Shown in pieces: positions 5,251 to 11,772 of a stretch of DNA of 11,772 bases. The position numbers and the translations under genes are program-made. Numbering within the stretch: the stretch's first letter is position 1; each line of letters opens with the position of its first letter. Under the pieces are notes generated by a model. The model saw nothing but the letters and a program-made list of their open reading frames with translations. It was not told the DNA's origin and did not search any database. The stretch spans positions 1 through 11,772 of the forward strand of contig JAZUKH010000094.1 of NCBI GenBank assembly GCA_045643185.1, written 5' to 3'. This DNA comes from RGIG464 sp045643185. GTDB lineage: Bacteria > Myxococcota_A > Bradymonadia > UBA4248.

Positions 5251-6003
5251 ATGCATCGACTGATTCAAAACCTGATGCTTGGCTTGGTCTTTTGGACAGG
5301 CTCAATGCCGCTCGCCCAGGCTGGTGACCAGACTCTCGGCTCTGACGACTGGACTTTCGCGCTGCAAAAACAGATTGCCGTCGACTTTGCCGAAGCCGGT
5401 ATGTGGGGCAGGGCTGACGCTTACCTCGACCTGATCGGTCCAAAAACACAGGATTGGAACGTGCTTTTACTGTGGTCGCGCGTGAAGATCCAACTTGGTG
5501 ACATCGAAAGCGCGGATAAGGCGATTCGACTGGCTTTGGCGCAAGCCCCCGATAACCCGCGCATTTTGTTCACGGCGGGGGACTTGGCGCTTGATCTAAA
5601 CCGGCTCGATGACGCTGAACAACATTATGAAAAGGCACTTCGCATTCAGCCTGACAGGCCTCAGATCGCGCTCGTGCTCGGTCGACTCTACTCGCGCCAA
5701 AACAAGTGGGAAAAGCTGATTCCGATCTACGAACGTCTCGTTTCAACCACGGATGCACCCAGTGAGGTCTGGATCCGCCTCGCTTTGGCGCATGAACAGG
5801 CCGGCAACCTTGCCCGCGCTGAGACCTGTTACCGCGAGTATGCCATGATGAGTCGAAATCGCGCCGTCGGACTCAGTCACCTCGCCGTGTTTTACGAACG
5901 CACTGGGCAAAAGGACAGAGCTAACGAGGTCAGGCATCAGATCGATCAGCTCGGCGCTGGCGACAAACGAAATATGCGCGCTTTATTGCCATCCAGCCGA
6001 TAA
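5251..6003 (+). CDS. Exported tetratricopeptide-repeat (TPR) protein
   Basis: A 250-residue protein. The N-terminus MHRLIQNLMLGLVFW...MPLAQA is a Sec signal peptide with a likely cut after AQA (residue 24), so the mature protein should be periplasmic. Residues about 65-235 form several TPR helix pairs, e.g. LLLWSRVKIQLGDIESADKA, ILFTAGDLALDLNRLDDAEQ with HYEKALRIQPD, and IRLALAHEQAGNLARAETCY. TPRs are scaffolds for protein-protein contact, so it has no expected catalytic role. ATG 5251 is chosen because it opens directly onto the signal peptide and lies 2 nt after the phosphoesterase stop, suggesting translational coupling. A GTG at 5200 would put 17 residues before the signal peptide and overlap the upstream gene. 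The partner is unknown; the phosphoesterase lacks a signal peptide, so a direct contact would cross compartments and is unlikely. Confidence 0.82.
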   Translation: MHRLIQNLMLGLVFWTGSMPLAQAGDQTLGSDDWTFALQKQIAVDFAEAGMWGRADAYLDLIGPKTQDWNVLLLWSRVKIQLGDIESADKAIRLALAQAPDNPRILFTAGDLALDLNRLDDAEQHYEKALRIQPDRPQIALVLGRLYSRQNKWEKLIPIYERLVSTTDAPSEVWIRLALAHEQAGNLARAETCYREYAMMSRNRAVGLSHLAVFYERTGQKDRANEVRHQIDQLGAGDKRNMRALLPSSR

Positions 6004-6028
6004 CACTTACTTTTAGTGCGTTCTCGCG

Positions 6029-6057
6029 TTGCGACGGGACGTGGTTTGTGGTAAGGT
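6029..6057 (+). promoter_or_regulatory. Possible promoter for the 6101 gene
   Basis: TTGCGA (6029-6034), a 17-nt spacer, and TAAGGT (6052-6057). Spacing is ideal but the -10 matches consensus at only about half its positions. It would give a leader of about 37 nt. If real, the 6101 gene has its own transcript separate from the TPR gene 97 nt upstream. Confidence 0.35.
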
Positions 6058-6088
6058 TTCGCATCATTTTGTTTGTTTGGCCTTTTTG

Positions 6089-6096
6089 GGAAGGAA
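6089..6096 (+). promoter_or_regulatory. Ribosome binding site deciding the 6101 start
   Basis: GGAAGGAA ends 4 nt before ATG 6101. It excludes the in-frame TTG at 6029, which would add 24 residues overlapping the candidate promoter. Confidence 0.7.
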
Positions 6097-6100
6097 CCTC

Positions 6101-7423
6101 ATGAATCGAAACGTACTTATTGCCATTATTATTGTTGGTCTCGTCCTAATCGCGAGCTTCGCTTCTGTTCTGGTTTACAAAGTGATCAATAAACCGACTC
6201 AGGCACTTGGTAGCATGACGGCTGATCAGGTCCAGAATTCGGCGTTGGTCGTTCGCGATAAATTTGCGGGCCATGAAGAAGATGCCATCAACATCGTCAA
6301 AAACTTCAAAGTGCTTTCGCCCGAATACATTGATGCTTACACCAAAGCTAAGGCAGCGGGCACCAGCACGGCTGATCTCGAGAAAAAAATGGTGACGATC
6401 AATGAACTCGTCGAACAGAAACATCTCGAAAATAGTTTCAGCATGTCCTACCTCAAAAAAGGTGAATGGCGTGCACTGCATCTTGATACAGATACAGGTG
6501 AGACCCAGATCCCAGACCCGCAGTACGAAGTTTATCTCGATTACCAGGATGAATCCGTCACCGTCGGTCCTGTCTGGATCGTTGATCTCGAAACCAAGGT
6601 GGTCATTCCCCGTAACGATATGGCCGGCGTCTTCGATCAGAATATCTATAACTACGATGATATCAAAGAGACGATCGACCGGCCGGGCAGCGTGATCCGC
6701 GCGATCGTTTCACACAAATTCGATAATGGTATCGACCTCGGTGGTGTTTTCCTGCTTCACTTCCTGCAGCTCGCCAATAAGCCCGGTCACGAAAGTGACC
6801 GCATCATCGGTTGGACGGTCATGCAGGAATTTGAAAGCGATTACTCCGCTTACTTCCAGTGGGTCGAAAAGAACGAAGTTCGTGTTGCGAAGTTCAAATT
6901 CAATTGGGAATCCAAAGGCTTGACGCCGAAAGGCTTGCTAGCCATCGACCTCATGGGCGCTGGTGACAACATGGAGACCCTGCGCGCTGCTGATATCTAT
7001 CCTAATGATTATAACAACGATCTTAACATTCCGCGTACTGAACGATGGGCCAAAAAACATCCGTGCCGCTCGTCCGATTACCGTCAGCTGTGCACCGCTT
7101 TCGTCAAGGTCTTGGAACAGCAGGAATTTATCAGCGCCATGGAATGGTTGTTGACCGATGGCAAATCGAGTGGCGCCAGCGCCATCGACGAGTGTAAAGC
7201 TTCAAAAGTTGGTCAGAAGCCCAAATGTCGTTGGGTTACCAAAATGGCTTCGGGTGAACTCAATCCCAGTGACTCCGAAAACCTCTACGAGATCGGTTAC
7301 CTCTACGAGTTGAATGGTCGCGAAAACCAGGTCAAATTCCTCGTTGATAGCGCTAAAGAAACCATTAAGCCGCTCGATAAGCTCTCACAATGGGCGTATT
7401 ATAGCGTCGCGCCAAGAACGTAA
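6101..7423 (+). CDS. Single-pass membrane-anchored protein of unknown function
   Basis: A 440-residue protein I do not recognise. Residues 5-26 (VLIAIIIVGLVLIASFASVLVY) form one hydrophobic helix after a short MNRN. With no other membrane segment, the rest is most likely a periplasmic domain on an N-terminal anchor; an uncleaved signal anchor fits better than a cleavable peptide, since no AxA site follows. The body is soluble, acidic and aromatic-rich, with WIVDLETKVVIPRND in the middle and SDRIIGWTVMQEFESDYSAYFQWVEKNEV later. Four cysteines lie in the last third (C322, C331, C365, C376), spaced C-x8-C and C-x10-C, which could form two disulfides outside the cytoplasm. ATG 6101 is set by the strong GGAAGGAA site. 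No catalytic motif is visible and no neighbour fixes its role. Confidence 0.75.
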   Translation: MNRNVLIAIIIVGLVLIASFASVLVYKVINKPTQALGSMTADQVQNSALVVRDKFAGHEEDAINIVKNFKVLSPEYIDAYTKAKAAGTSTADLEKKMVTINELVEQKHLENSFSMSYLKKGEWRALHLDTDTGETQIPDPQYEVYLDYQDESVTVGPVWIVDLETKVVIPRNDMAGVFDQNIYNYDDIKETIDRPGSVIRAIVSHKFDNGIDLGGVFLLHFLQLANKPGHESDRIIGWTVMQEFESDYSAYFQWVEKNEVRVAKFKFNWESKGLTPKGLLAIDLMGAGDNMETLRAADIYPNDYNNDLNIPRTERWAKKHPCRSSDYRQLCTAFVKVLEQQEFISAMEWLLTDGKSSGASAIDECKASKVGQKPKCRWVTKMASGELNPSDSENLYEIGYLYELNGRENQVKFLVDSAKETIKPLDKLSQWAYYSVAPRT

Positions 7424-7433
7424 TTCTTTTTTT

Positions 7434-7474
7434 CATCCCTTTCATCCATCCAGTTGGGATGGATGAAAGGGATG
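7434..7474. terminator. Perfect 18-bp hairpin between convergent genes
   Basis: CATCCCTTTCATCCATCC (7434-7451) and its exact reverse complement (7457-7474) enclose the loop AGTTG. It starts 11 nt after the 6101-gene stop and ends 23 nt before the stop of the convergent minus-strand gene, where a two-way terminator would be expected. The T-run (7427-7433) is on the 5' side of the stem for plus transcripts and becomes an A-run after it for minus transcripts, so neither direction has a standard U-tract. Confidence 0.5.
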
Positions 7475-7497
7475 GCTCGTGAATGGCGATGACCTGA

Positions 7498-8316
7498 TTA
7501 GAACTGGTAGCTGATCGTGAATGACGGCTCAAAGTCGAAGATAAAGATATGCAGAAAAGCGAAATCTGCTTTGAAACCAAGTGAGAGATCGTCAGTGACG
7601 AAAAACGAGCAACCGGCACTCAAGCGCAAAATGGCGCCAACGCCGACCTCGTCGTCTTCCGCCTTGGTGTAGAACACGCCGGCACCGCCGCCGAGCATGA
7701 ATACGGCTGAATCGCGGATCGGAATATAGAATTTGAGAAGCAGGCTTGTCATGCCCATGAGGCCGCCAAAAATATTGTATTCCTCTTTGTCATCATCTTC
7801 TGTGAAAGCCGTATCAACATCAAATAACCACATTCCGAGGAGCTTTTGTTCGACAAAAATGCCGAAATGCTGCCAGTGATAGCCGATGTCAGCCGCGAGG
7901 TTGAATCCGCCAAAAGATGCTGAGGCAATAAGAACAAAGACAGTTCCGACGTCAACACCGACGTTGGCGTCCAACATCCAGCCATTGCGCCAGCGTTTTT
8001 GGGTTTCGTTGGTGATCGGCAGGTCATCGCTGACGTCATTTGTGTTCTGGACGTATGTTTCGCCGCTGGTGGCAGCATTTCTGGGCATGATCGCGACAGA
8101 ACCGTCGGCTTCGCGTATGGGGGCACTTGCCGTTTCATCGACGGCAGACTCGTCGGCGTTATCGTTTGGATATTCAGCCACGGAGCCTTCGTCAATTGCG
8201 ACGGGCGCGATCGTTGAGCGTAGGTTCGGATCTTGGTCGGGATCCTGCGCTAAGGCGCTTTGCGCACCCATGAGTGTACAAAGCGCTGTAAAAAGACAAA
8301 AGAGTCGTTTTTTCAT
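7498..8316 (-). CDS. Exported probable outer-membrane beta-barrel protein
   Basis: A 272-residue protein of unrecognised family. MKKRLFCLFTALCTLMGAQSALA is a Sec signal peptide with a likely cut after ALA (residue 23). Residues about 24-90 are acidic and low in hydrophobics (PNDNADESAVDETASAP), probably a disordered periplasmic or surface linker. From about residue 90 the protein alternates short hydrophobic/aromatic strands with glycine and charged turns (LDANVGVDVGTVFVLIASASFGGFNLAADIGYHW, ..., VFMLGGGAGVFYTKAEDDEVGVGAILRLSAG), and it ends in SYQF. A terminal Phe after alternating strands is the usual signal for insertion into the Gram-negative outer membrane. ATG 8316 is preceded by AAGGAG at 6 nt. 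It is convergent with the 6101 gene. An outer-membrane barrel is inferred from strand pattern and terminus, not from a recognised family. Confidence 0.78.
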   Translation of the reverse strand: MKKRLFCLFTALCTLMGAQSALAQDPDQDPNLRSTIAPVAIDEGSVAEYPNDNADESAVDETASAPIREADGSVAIMPRNAATSGETYVQNTNDVSDDLPITNETQKRWRNGWMLDANVGVDVGTVFVLIASASFGGFNLAADIGYHWQHFGIFVEQKLLGMWLFDVDTAFTEDDDKEEYNIFGGLMGMTSLLLKFYIPIRDSAVFMLGGGAGVFYTKAEDDEVGVGAILRLSAGCSFFVTDDLSLGFKADFAFLHIFIFDFEPSFTISYQF

Positions 8317-8496
8317 TCAAGTCTCCTTCGGTGGTCTGGGGTAAATCAGTATAAGACCGATAGTTAATAAGTATATAATAGATGATACAATGCGTTATGA
8401 CGCAATGAATCGCGCTTTTGCATGTCGTTTCAATTGGATTGTTTGGAAGCGAACGATCGCTATATGATCAAAGCTAAATCAATCCACAAGTTATCA

Positions 8497-8515
8497 CAAT
8501 TTCTTGGAGAAATTG
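8497..8515. promoter_or_regulatory. 19-bp dyad upstream of gdhA, candidate operator
   Basis: CAATTTCT (8497-8504), TGG, AGAAATTG (8508-8515): perfect 8-bp arms. Its centre is about 56 bp before the start expected from the promoter at 8528-8555, a typical activator position. Nitrogen- or amino-acid-responsive control of gdhA would make sense, but the protein is unknown. Confidence 0.45.
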
Positions 8516-8527
8516 AACGAAATTCTG

Positions 8528-8555
8528 TTGCGTTCGCAGAGACTCCGCGTAAAAT
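8528..8555 (+). promoter_or_regulatory. Possible gdhA promoter
   Basis: TTGCGT (8528-8533), a 16-nt spacer, and TAAAAT (8550-8555, five of six to consensus). It would start near 8562 and give a leader of about 100 nt. The -35 is only a partial match. Confidence 0.4.
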
Positions 8556-8663
8556 ACGTTCGACTTAGGCTTTTGAGTGTTTTCGTTACGTCCAACTTGT
8601 GCCATACGAAATCATTTGGAGTGAGTTTCGGTCGTGGTACACACTTAGTTAAGGAGTTGTGAT

Positions 8664-9947
8664 ATGTCGTTTAACCCATTTGCTATGGCTCAACAGCAGT
8701 TTGATTCGGTTGCCGAAAAGTTGAATCTTAGCGAAAGCCTGCGTGCTCTGTTGCGTGAGCCGATGCGCGAATTTGCTTTTTCGCTGCCGATTCGCATGGA
8801 CGATGGCTCTATGAAAGTTTTTAAGGGTTATCGCGTGCAGCACAATGACAGTCGTGGTCCCTGTAAAGGCGGCATTCGTTTTGCGCCCGGGGAGACGATT
8901 GACACGGTTCGTGCGCTCGCGACGTGGATGACTTGGAAATGCGCCGTTGTCGATATCCCGTTGGGTGGCGGTAAAGGCGGCATTGACTGCGACACACACG
9001 TGTTGTCGATGACCGAACAGGAACGCCTTTGCCGCGCTTGGGTCCGCGTGCTCGCAAACGAGGTCGGTCCCGTTCAGGACGTCCCCGCGCCCGATATGAA
9101 CACCAAAGGCTATCACATGATCTGGATGCTCGACGAGTACGAAGCCATCCATCATGGAAAATTCCCGGGGTTCATTACGGGTAAACCGGTTGGTTCCGGT
9201 GGCTCACTCGGACGTACCGAAGCCACTGGTTATGGCGTCATCTGTTGCCTCAACGAGGCCTGCAAGGCACTCGGTATCGATATCGCCAAGACCAGGGCTG
9301 CAATACAGGGCTTCGGCAATGTCGCTTACTATGCCTGCGAGCGCTACATCAAACTCGGTGGCAAGCTCATCTGCGTTTCCTGCTGGGATAACACCGATAA
9401 ATGCTCTTACACCTTCAAACGTGAAAGTGGCGTCGACATTGTTGAGCTAAAAGCCATCACGAACGAACATGGTGAGATCGACAAAGACCAGGCAAAAGAA
9501 CGTGGCTACGAGATCCTGCCCGGTGACGAATGGATCGCTCAAGACGTCGATATTCTCATCCCGGCTGCGCTCGAAAACCAAGTCAATGCCAACACGGTCG
9601 GAAAGATCAAACCTTCTGTTAAGATCATCGCCGAAGGCGCCAATGGGCCGACCACGCCTGAAGCCGATGCTGTCATCAAAGAACGCGGTATCTTCGTCAT
9701 TCCTGACTTCCTTTGCAACGCCGGTGGCGTGACCTGTTCCTATTTTGAACAGGTTCAGTGCAACATGAACTACTTCTGGTCTAAAGACGAAGTTCTCACC
9801 AAACTGGATGAGAAAATGGCGTCTGCGTTCAAAGGCGTTTATGACATGCACTGCAGCAAAAACGTCTATATGCGTGACGCTGCCTACATGATCGCCATTG
9901 ATCGTGTCGCCAAAGCCTGTGTGGCTCGTGGTTGGGCAATCGACTAA
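8664..9947 (+). CDS. gdhA: Glutamate dehydrogenase (Glu/Leu/Phe/Val dehydrogenase family)
   Basis: A 427-residue cytoplasmic enzyme interconverting glutamate and 2-oxoglutarate plus ammonia with NAD(P). The length fits the small hexameric class. The glutamate-binding and catalytic residues are all visible: K68 in GPCKGGIRF, K92 in WMTWKCAVVDIPLGG, catalytic K104 in GGGKGG, D144 in PAPDMNT, and the Ser/Thr region in NAGGVTCSYFEQVQ near the end. The dinucleotide fold has GFGNVA (216-221). The family loop GSGGSLGRTEATGYG is present. Glutamate lysines and the MTWK context favour glutamate over Leu/Phe/Val as substrate. Cofactor choice (NAD versus NADP) is not decided by what I can see. AAGGAG lies 7 nt before ATG 8664. 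It has no co-directional neighbour within 700 nt and appears monocistronic. It links amino-acid catabolism or ammonium assimilation with carbon metabolism. Confidence 0.95.
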   Translation: MSFNPFAMAQQQFDSVAEKLNLSESLRALLREPMREFAFSLPIRMDDGSMKVFKGYRVQHNDSRGPCKGGIRFAPGETIDTVRALATWMTWKCAVVDIPLGGGKGGIDCDTHVLSMTEQERLCRAWVRVLANEVGPVQDVPAPDMNTKGYHMIWMLDEYEAIHHGKFPGFITGKPVGSGGSLGRTEATGYGVICCLNEACKALGIDIAKTRAAIQGFGNVAYYACERYIKLGGKLICVSCWDNTDKCSYTFKRESGVDIVELKAITNEHGEIDKDQAKERGYEILPGDEWIAQDVDILIPAALENQVNANTVGKIKPSVKIIAEGANGPTTPEADAVIKERGIFVIPDFLCNAGGVTCSYFEQVQCNMNYFWSKDEVLTKLDEKMASAFKGVYDMHCSKNVYMRDAAYMIAIDRVAKACVARGWAID

Positions 9948-9954
9948 ATGTCTC

Positions 9955-10005
9955 CCCAGGCTGAATGCGGGGACGATCACTTTTTACGTTACTATTCAGC
10001 CTGGG
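9955..10005. repeat. 12-bp inverted repeat with 27-nt loop after gdhA
   Basis: CCCAGGCTGAAT (9955-9966) and ATTCAGCCTGGG (9994-10005) are exact reverse complements, starting 8 nt after the gdhA stop. The 27-nt loop holds a TTTTT run. It may end or stabilise the gdhA transcript, but the long loop and absent U-tract are not those of a normal intrinsic terminator. Confidence 0.55.
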
Positions 10006-10034
10006 AACATCATCTAGTTAGAAATACAAAAATC

Positions 10035-10068
10035 TCAGCCGTAGCGAAGCCGAAGGCAAGCAGGCTGA
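10035..10068. repeat. Short inverted repeat in the gdhA/PPC-gene gap
   Basis: TCAGCC (10035-10040) and GGCTGA (10063-10068) with a 22-nt loop that contains GCC-GAA-GGC. Arms are short, so chance is possible. The TCAGCC arm also occurs inside the 3' arm of the larger repeat at 9994-10005. Confidence 0.3.
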
Positions 10069-10077
10069 TATTGGATG

Positions 10078-10112
10078 CAAGTGGAGACGTTCGTTCGCAC
10101 CGTCTCCACTTG
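10078..10112 (-). terminator. Perfect 12-bp hairpin just after the CARDB/PPC gene
   Basis: CAAGTGGAGACG (10078-10089) and its exact reverse complement (10101-10112) flank an 11-nt loop. It begins 4 nt past the minus-strand stop codon at 10117-10119, the expected place for that gene's terminator. No U-tract follows on the minus strand, so Rho-dependent or RNA-protecting roles are possible. Confidence 0.5.
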
Positions 10113-10116
10113 TTCG

Positions 10117-11772
10117 TTAGAACGTCAACGTGTAGTCGTTGCGAACGAACGAATCGTTGCCTTTGACAAGCACGTAATACGTGCTTGATGCGCTGACGGG
10201 CACGCTCTCCTCGTCATCTGCTGTGACGGAACGACCAACTTCTTTGCCGTCGGCGTCATAGACGTAGAGGTCTAGGTCGCCGGTCGTGTGATCGAACGAG
10301 AGCGTGACTGAGGCATCGGTCACGGGGCTGATGATGTACCAGTCTTCATCGCCTTCGCAGATCGTCGCTTTGACCGGCGATGTGACGCGTTGAGCTCCCA
10401 ACGCGTTGTTGTTGGGTTCGTAGGTATCAGCCTGGCAGGACGGCGCCACCTCGAGGATGTGCGAGATCGTGTTGTTGCTTCGGTCGCCATCGTCAGGCAC
10501 GCTGAGCTCGACAGAAATCGTCACTTTTCCCTCATAGGCGCTTGGTATCGTGACTTTTTGGCGATGCGTCACGGGGCTGGCGCCCGGGGCAATCGAGGCG
10601 GGCTCGGTGGACACGTACAAAAGTTCGTGGTGTGTCGCGTCGTCGATGTGGATGCCGTAAGTATAGGTGCCTTCGTGGGTTGACGTGTTGGACACGGTGA
10701 AGGATACCGTCAAGTTTTGACCGGCGACCACGCGTTCTGGCGAGATCGACAGGGCTGAGACTGCGTAATCGAGGTTTTCCGGCGTGTCCATGACGAGTCG
10801 GTAGGGCAACGCCTCGTCGGTTGACGCATTGGTGAACACGCGCACCCAGTAGGTGCCGCTTTGCGGCGCCAAATAGTTGAAACCCTGTGTTTGCAGGTTG
10901 GTCAGCATCGCGATGAAATGCTGATCGGCACCGCCAAAGAGCGAGGCACGAAGACGCTGCGCACTCGTTTCAAATTTGAGTGAAAGTTTTTGACCGGCGA
11001 CCAGGTCGATGGCGTAGTAATCGTCGTCGTATGACGGACAGAGTTCGAGCCACGCGCCCGATGCCGCGATCGTGCGCAGGTCGAGCGCCGAACTAAAGAA
11101 ATTATTGGGCTCATACAAGCCCGAGCAGTTCAACCAGGCTGGACCTGCTCCCGTCGTGATCGACAGGTCGTAGGTCAGGTCGTTCGTGTTATAGAGGTTG
11201 TTGAGCAGGAATACCTTGAGGAACATCGTCTGGTCGCCGACGATCAGGTCCTGGGTGATCGTTTCGGTCGCGTTTGACGTGCGCGAACTGGCGACTTCAT
11301 TAAAATTGTAGTCGTAGAGCACAACGTCGAAGTCGCCTGCGGTTTGAGCCGTCACTGCGATCGACAGCGACTGCCCGTTTTTGACCTCAAATCTATAAAT
11401 ATCTTCGTTTTGCTGACAGACTTTGAGCTTTTTGAGCAGCAAGGGCTCCCCGTCAGTCAAAATGAGGTGTGAAGCCGACTCGGCGGTTTCATTGGGGTCG
11501 TATTCGTCCCAACAAGTTTTGTCGAGCGACCAGGCTGCCGAGTGGGCGATGTTGTTCGACAGATCAGCATCGTCAAATGTGGCTTCGTCGCCGACTTTCG
11601 CAATGACGTGATAGTCACCAGTCGGGGTGTCAGCGGGTAATTGCAGATTGACCGTGAATTTGCGCGACGAAGCCGCGGCAAGTGACGGAACTTGGACGGC
11701 GGCGAGCCGCGACGCCGTTTCGTCGAGGTCACCCGTGCGTGACAGGTAAAACACGAGATTGGTCACGGGTGA
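10117..11772 (-). CDS. Large exported CARDB/PPC-repeat protein (5' end missing)
   Basis: The frame is open to the right edge, so the N-terminus lies outside; the GTG at 11766 is an internal valine codon and not a start. The visible 551 residues (numbered from base 11772) form alternating immunoglobulin-like modules: the end of a CARDB domain (1-82), PPC-like module 1 (about 87-206), PPC-like module 2 (about 216-330), a CARDB domain (about 334-442, with YAVSALSISPERVVAGQNLT and PDDGDRSNNT) and PPC-like module 3 (about 446-551). Each PPC-like module opens with Cys then YDPN or YEPNN, with a second Cys about 30 residues on: C87/C119, C216/C245, C446/C472, suggesting one disulfide each. Such modules occur in secreted or cell-surface adhesins and peptidases. 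No catalytic domain is in view, and none of the visible part is an anchor. A hairpin follows the stop. Confidence 0.85.
   Translation of the reverse strand, partial: SPVTNLVFYLSRTGDLDETASRLAAVQVPSLAAASSRKFTVNLQLPADTPTGDYHVIAKVGDEATFDDADLSNNIAHSAAWSLDKTCWDEYDPNETAESASHLILTDGEPLLLKKLKVCQQNEDIYRFEVKNGQSLSIAVTAQTAGDFDVVLYDYNFNEVASSRTSNATETITQDLIVGDQTMFLKVFLLNNLYNTNDLTYDLSITTGAGPAWLNCSGLYEPNNFFSSALDLRTIAASGAWLELCPSYDDDYYAIDLVAGQKLSLKFETSAQRLRASLFGGADQHFIAMLTNLQTQGFNYLAPQSGTYWVRVFTNASTDEALPYRLVMDTPENLDYAVSALSISPERVVAGQNLTVSFTVSNTSTHEGTYTYGIHIDDATHHELLYVSTEPASIAPGASPVTHRQKVTIPSAYEGKVTISVELSVPDDGDRSNNTISHILEVAPSCQADTYEPNNNALGAQRVTSPVKATICEGDEDWYIISPVTDASVTLSFDHTTGDLDLYVYDADGKEVGRSVTADDEESVPVSASSTYYVLVKGNDSFVRNDYTLTF

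Larger units (their letters stand above)
8317..8663. other. 347-nt divergent intergenic region between the barrel gene and gdhA
   Basis: AT-rich, with no convincing gene. It holds a TATAAT-like stretch at 8374-8379 without a -35, a short dyad TGCGT-tatg-ACGCA (8391-8404), a 19-bp perfect dyad at 8497-8515 and a candidate gdhA promoter at 8528-8555. The length and the dyads suggest that one or both flanking genes are regulated here. Confidence 0.6.

Noticed and set aside
7434..7474. CRISPR-like or IS-end interpretation of the perfect inverted repeat
   Set aside because: There is only one copy, with no spacers, no target duplication and no transposase nearby.
8374..8379. TATAAT as a gdhA promoter
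   Set aside because: It is 285 nt before gdhA and lacks a -35 at proper spacing; the 8528-8555 candidate is nearer.
8649..9155. 168-codon minus-strand open frame opposite gdhA
   Set aside because: Antisense shadow; the gdhA frame contains all catalytic residues.
1..11772. A dedicated defence, secretion or biosynthetic system
   Set aside because: Genes are a mix of transport, metabolism and envelope proteins on both strands; no set shows the toxin-antitoxin, nuclease, helicase or synthase signatures expected.

Overview
The window most likely comes from a Gram-negative bacterium. Two genes begin with Sec signal peptides, and one of these products ends in phenylalanine like an outer-membrane barrel. 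The partial gene at the right edge encodes alternating CARDB and PPC-like surface modules with a 'Cys...YEPNN...Cys...DEDWY' pattern. I associate that style with Myxococcota/Bradymonadia-like (former deltaproteobacterial) genomes, but this placement is inference and no rRNA or marker gene is present to confirm it.

Layout, left to right. (1) 1-1526, minus strand: potA (3' end cut off by the window) preceded by an XRE-cupin regulator with a 23-nt gap. This looks like the front of a polyamine ABC-transporter operon. (2) 1527-2062: a 536-nt non-coding stretch. Near the regulator it holds several TAAAC-N5-GTTTA-like dyads, a 26-bp imperfect palindrome and an exact 30-bp repeat present twice. Near the MFS gene it holds two abutting long hairpins. 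(3) 2063-3874, minus: a POT-like MFS transporter with an acidic N-terminal tail of about 100 residues containing 13-residue tandem repeats. (4) 4088-6003, plus: a calcineurin/PPP-like metallophosphoesterase with an unusually long insertion, followed after 2 nt by an exported TPR protein. (5) 6101-7423, plus: a single-pass, probably periplasmic protein of unknown function. (6) 7498-8316, minus, convergent with the previous gene: an exported, probable beta-barrel protein. A perfect 18-bp hairpin separates the two. (7) 8664-9947, plus: NAD(P)-dependent glutamate dehydrogenase, with a 347-nt upstream region containing a 19-bp dyad and a candidate promoter. (8) 10117-11772, minus: the C-terminal 551 residues of a large exported CARDB/PPC protein. 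Three inverted repeats lie between it and gdhA.

How the parts relate. Polyamine uptake, peptide-type transport and glutamate dehydrogenase all fit nitrogen and amino-acid metabolism, but they are not one operon. Only two pairs look co-transcribed: regulator-potA and phosphoesterase-TPR. I found no CRISPR array, tRNA, rRNA, transposase or phage gene. I also found no gene set that clearly forms a new defence or biosynthetic system. The most distinctive content is non-coding: the operator array upstream of the regulator, the tandem hairpins at 1899-1968, and perfect hairpins lacking U-tracts at gene ends.
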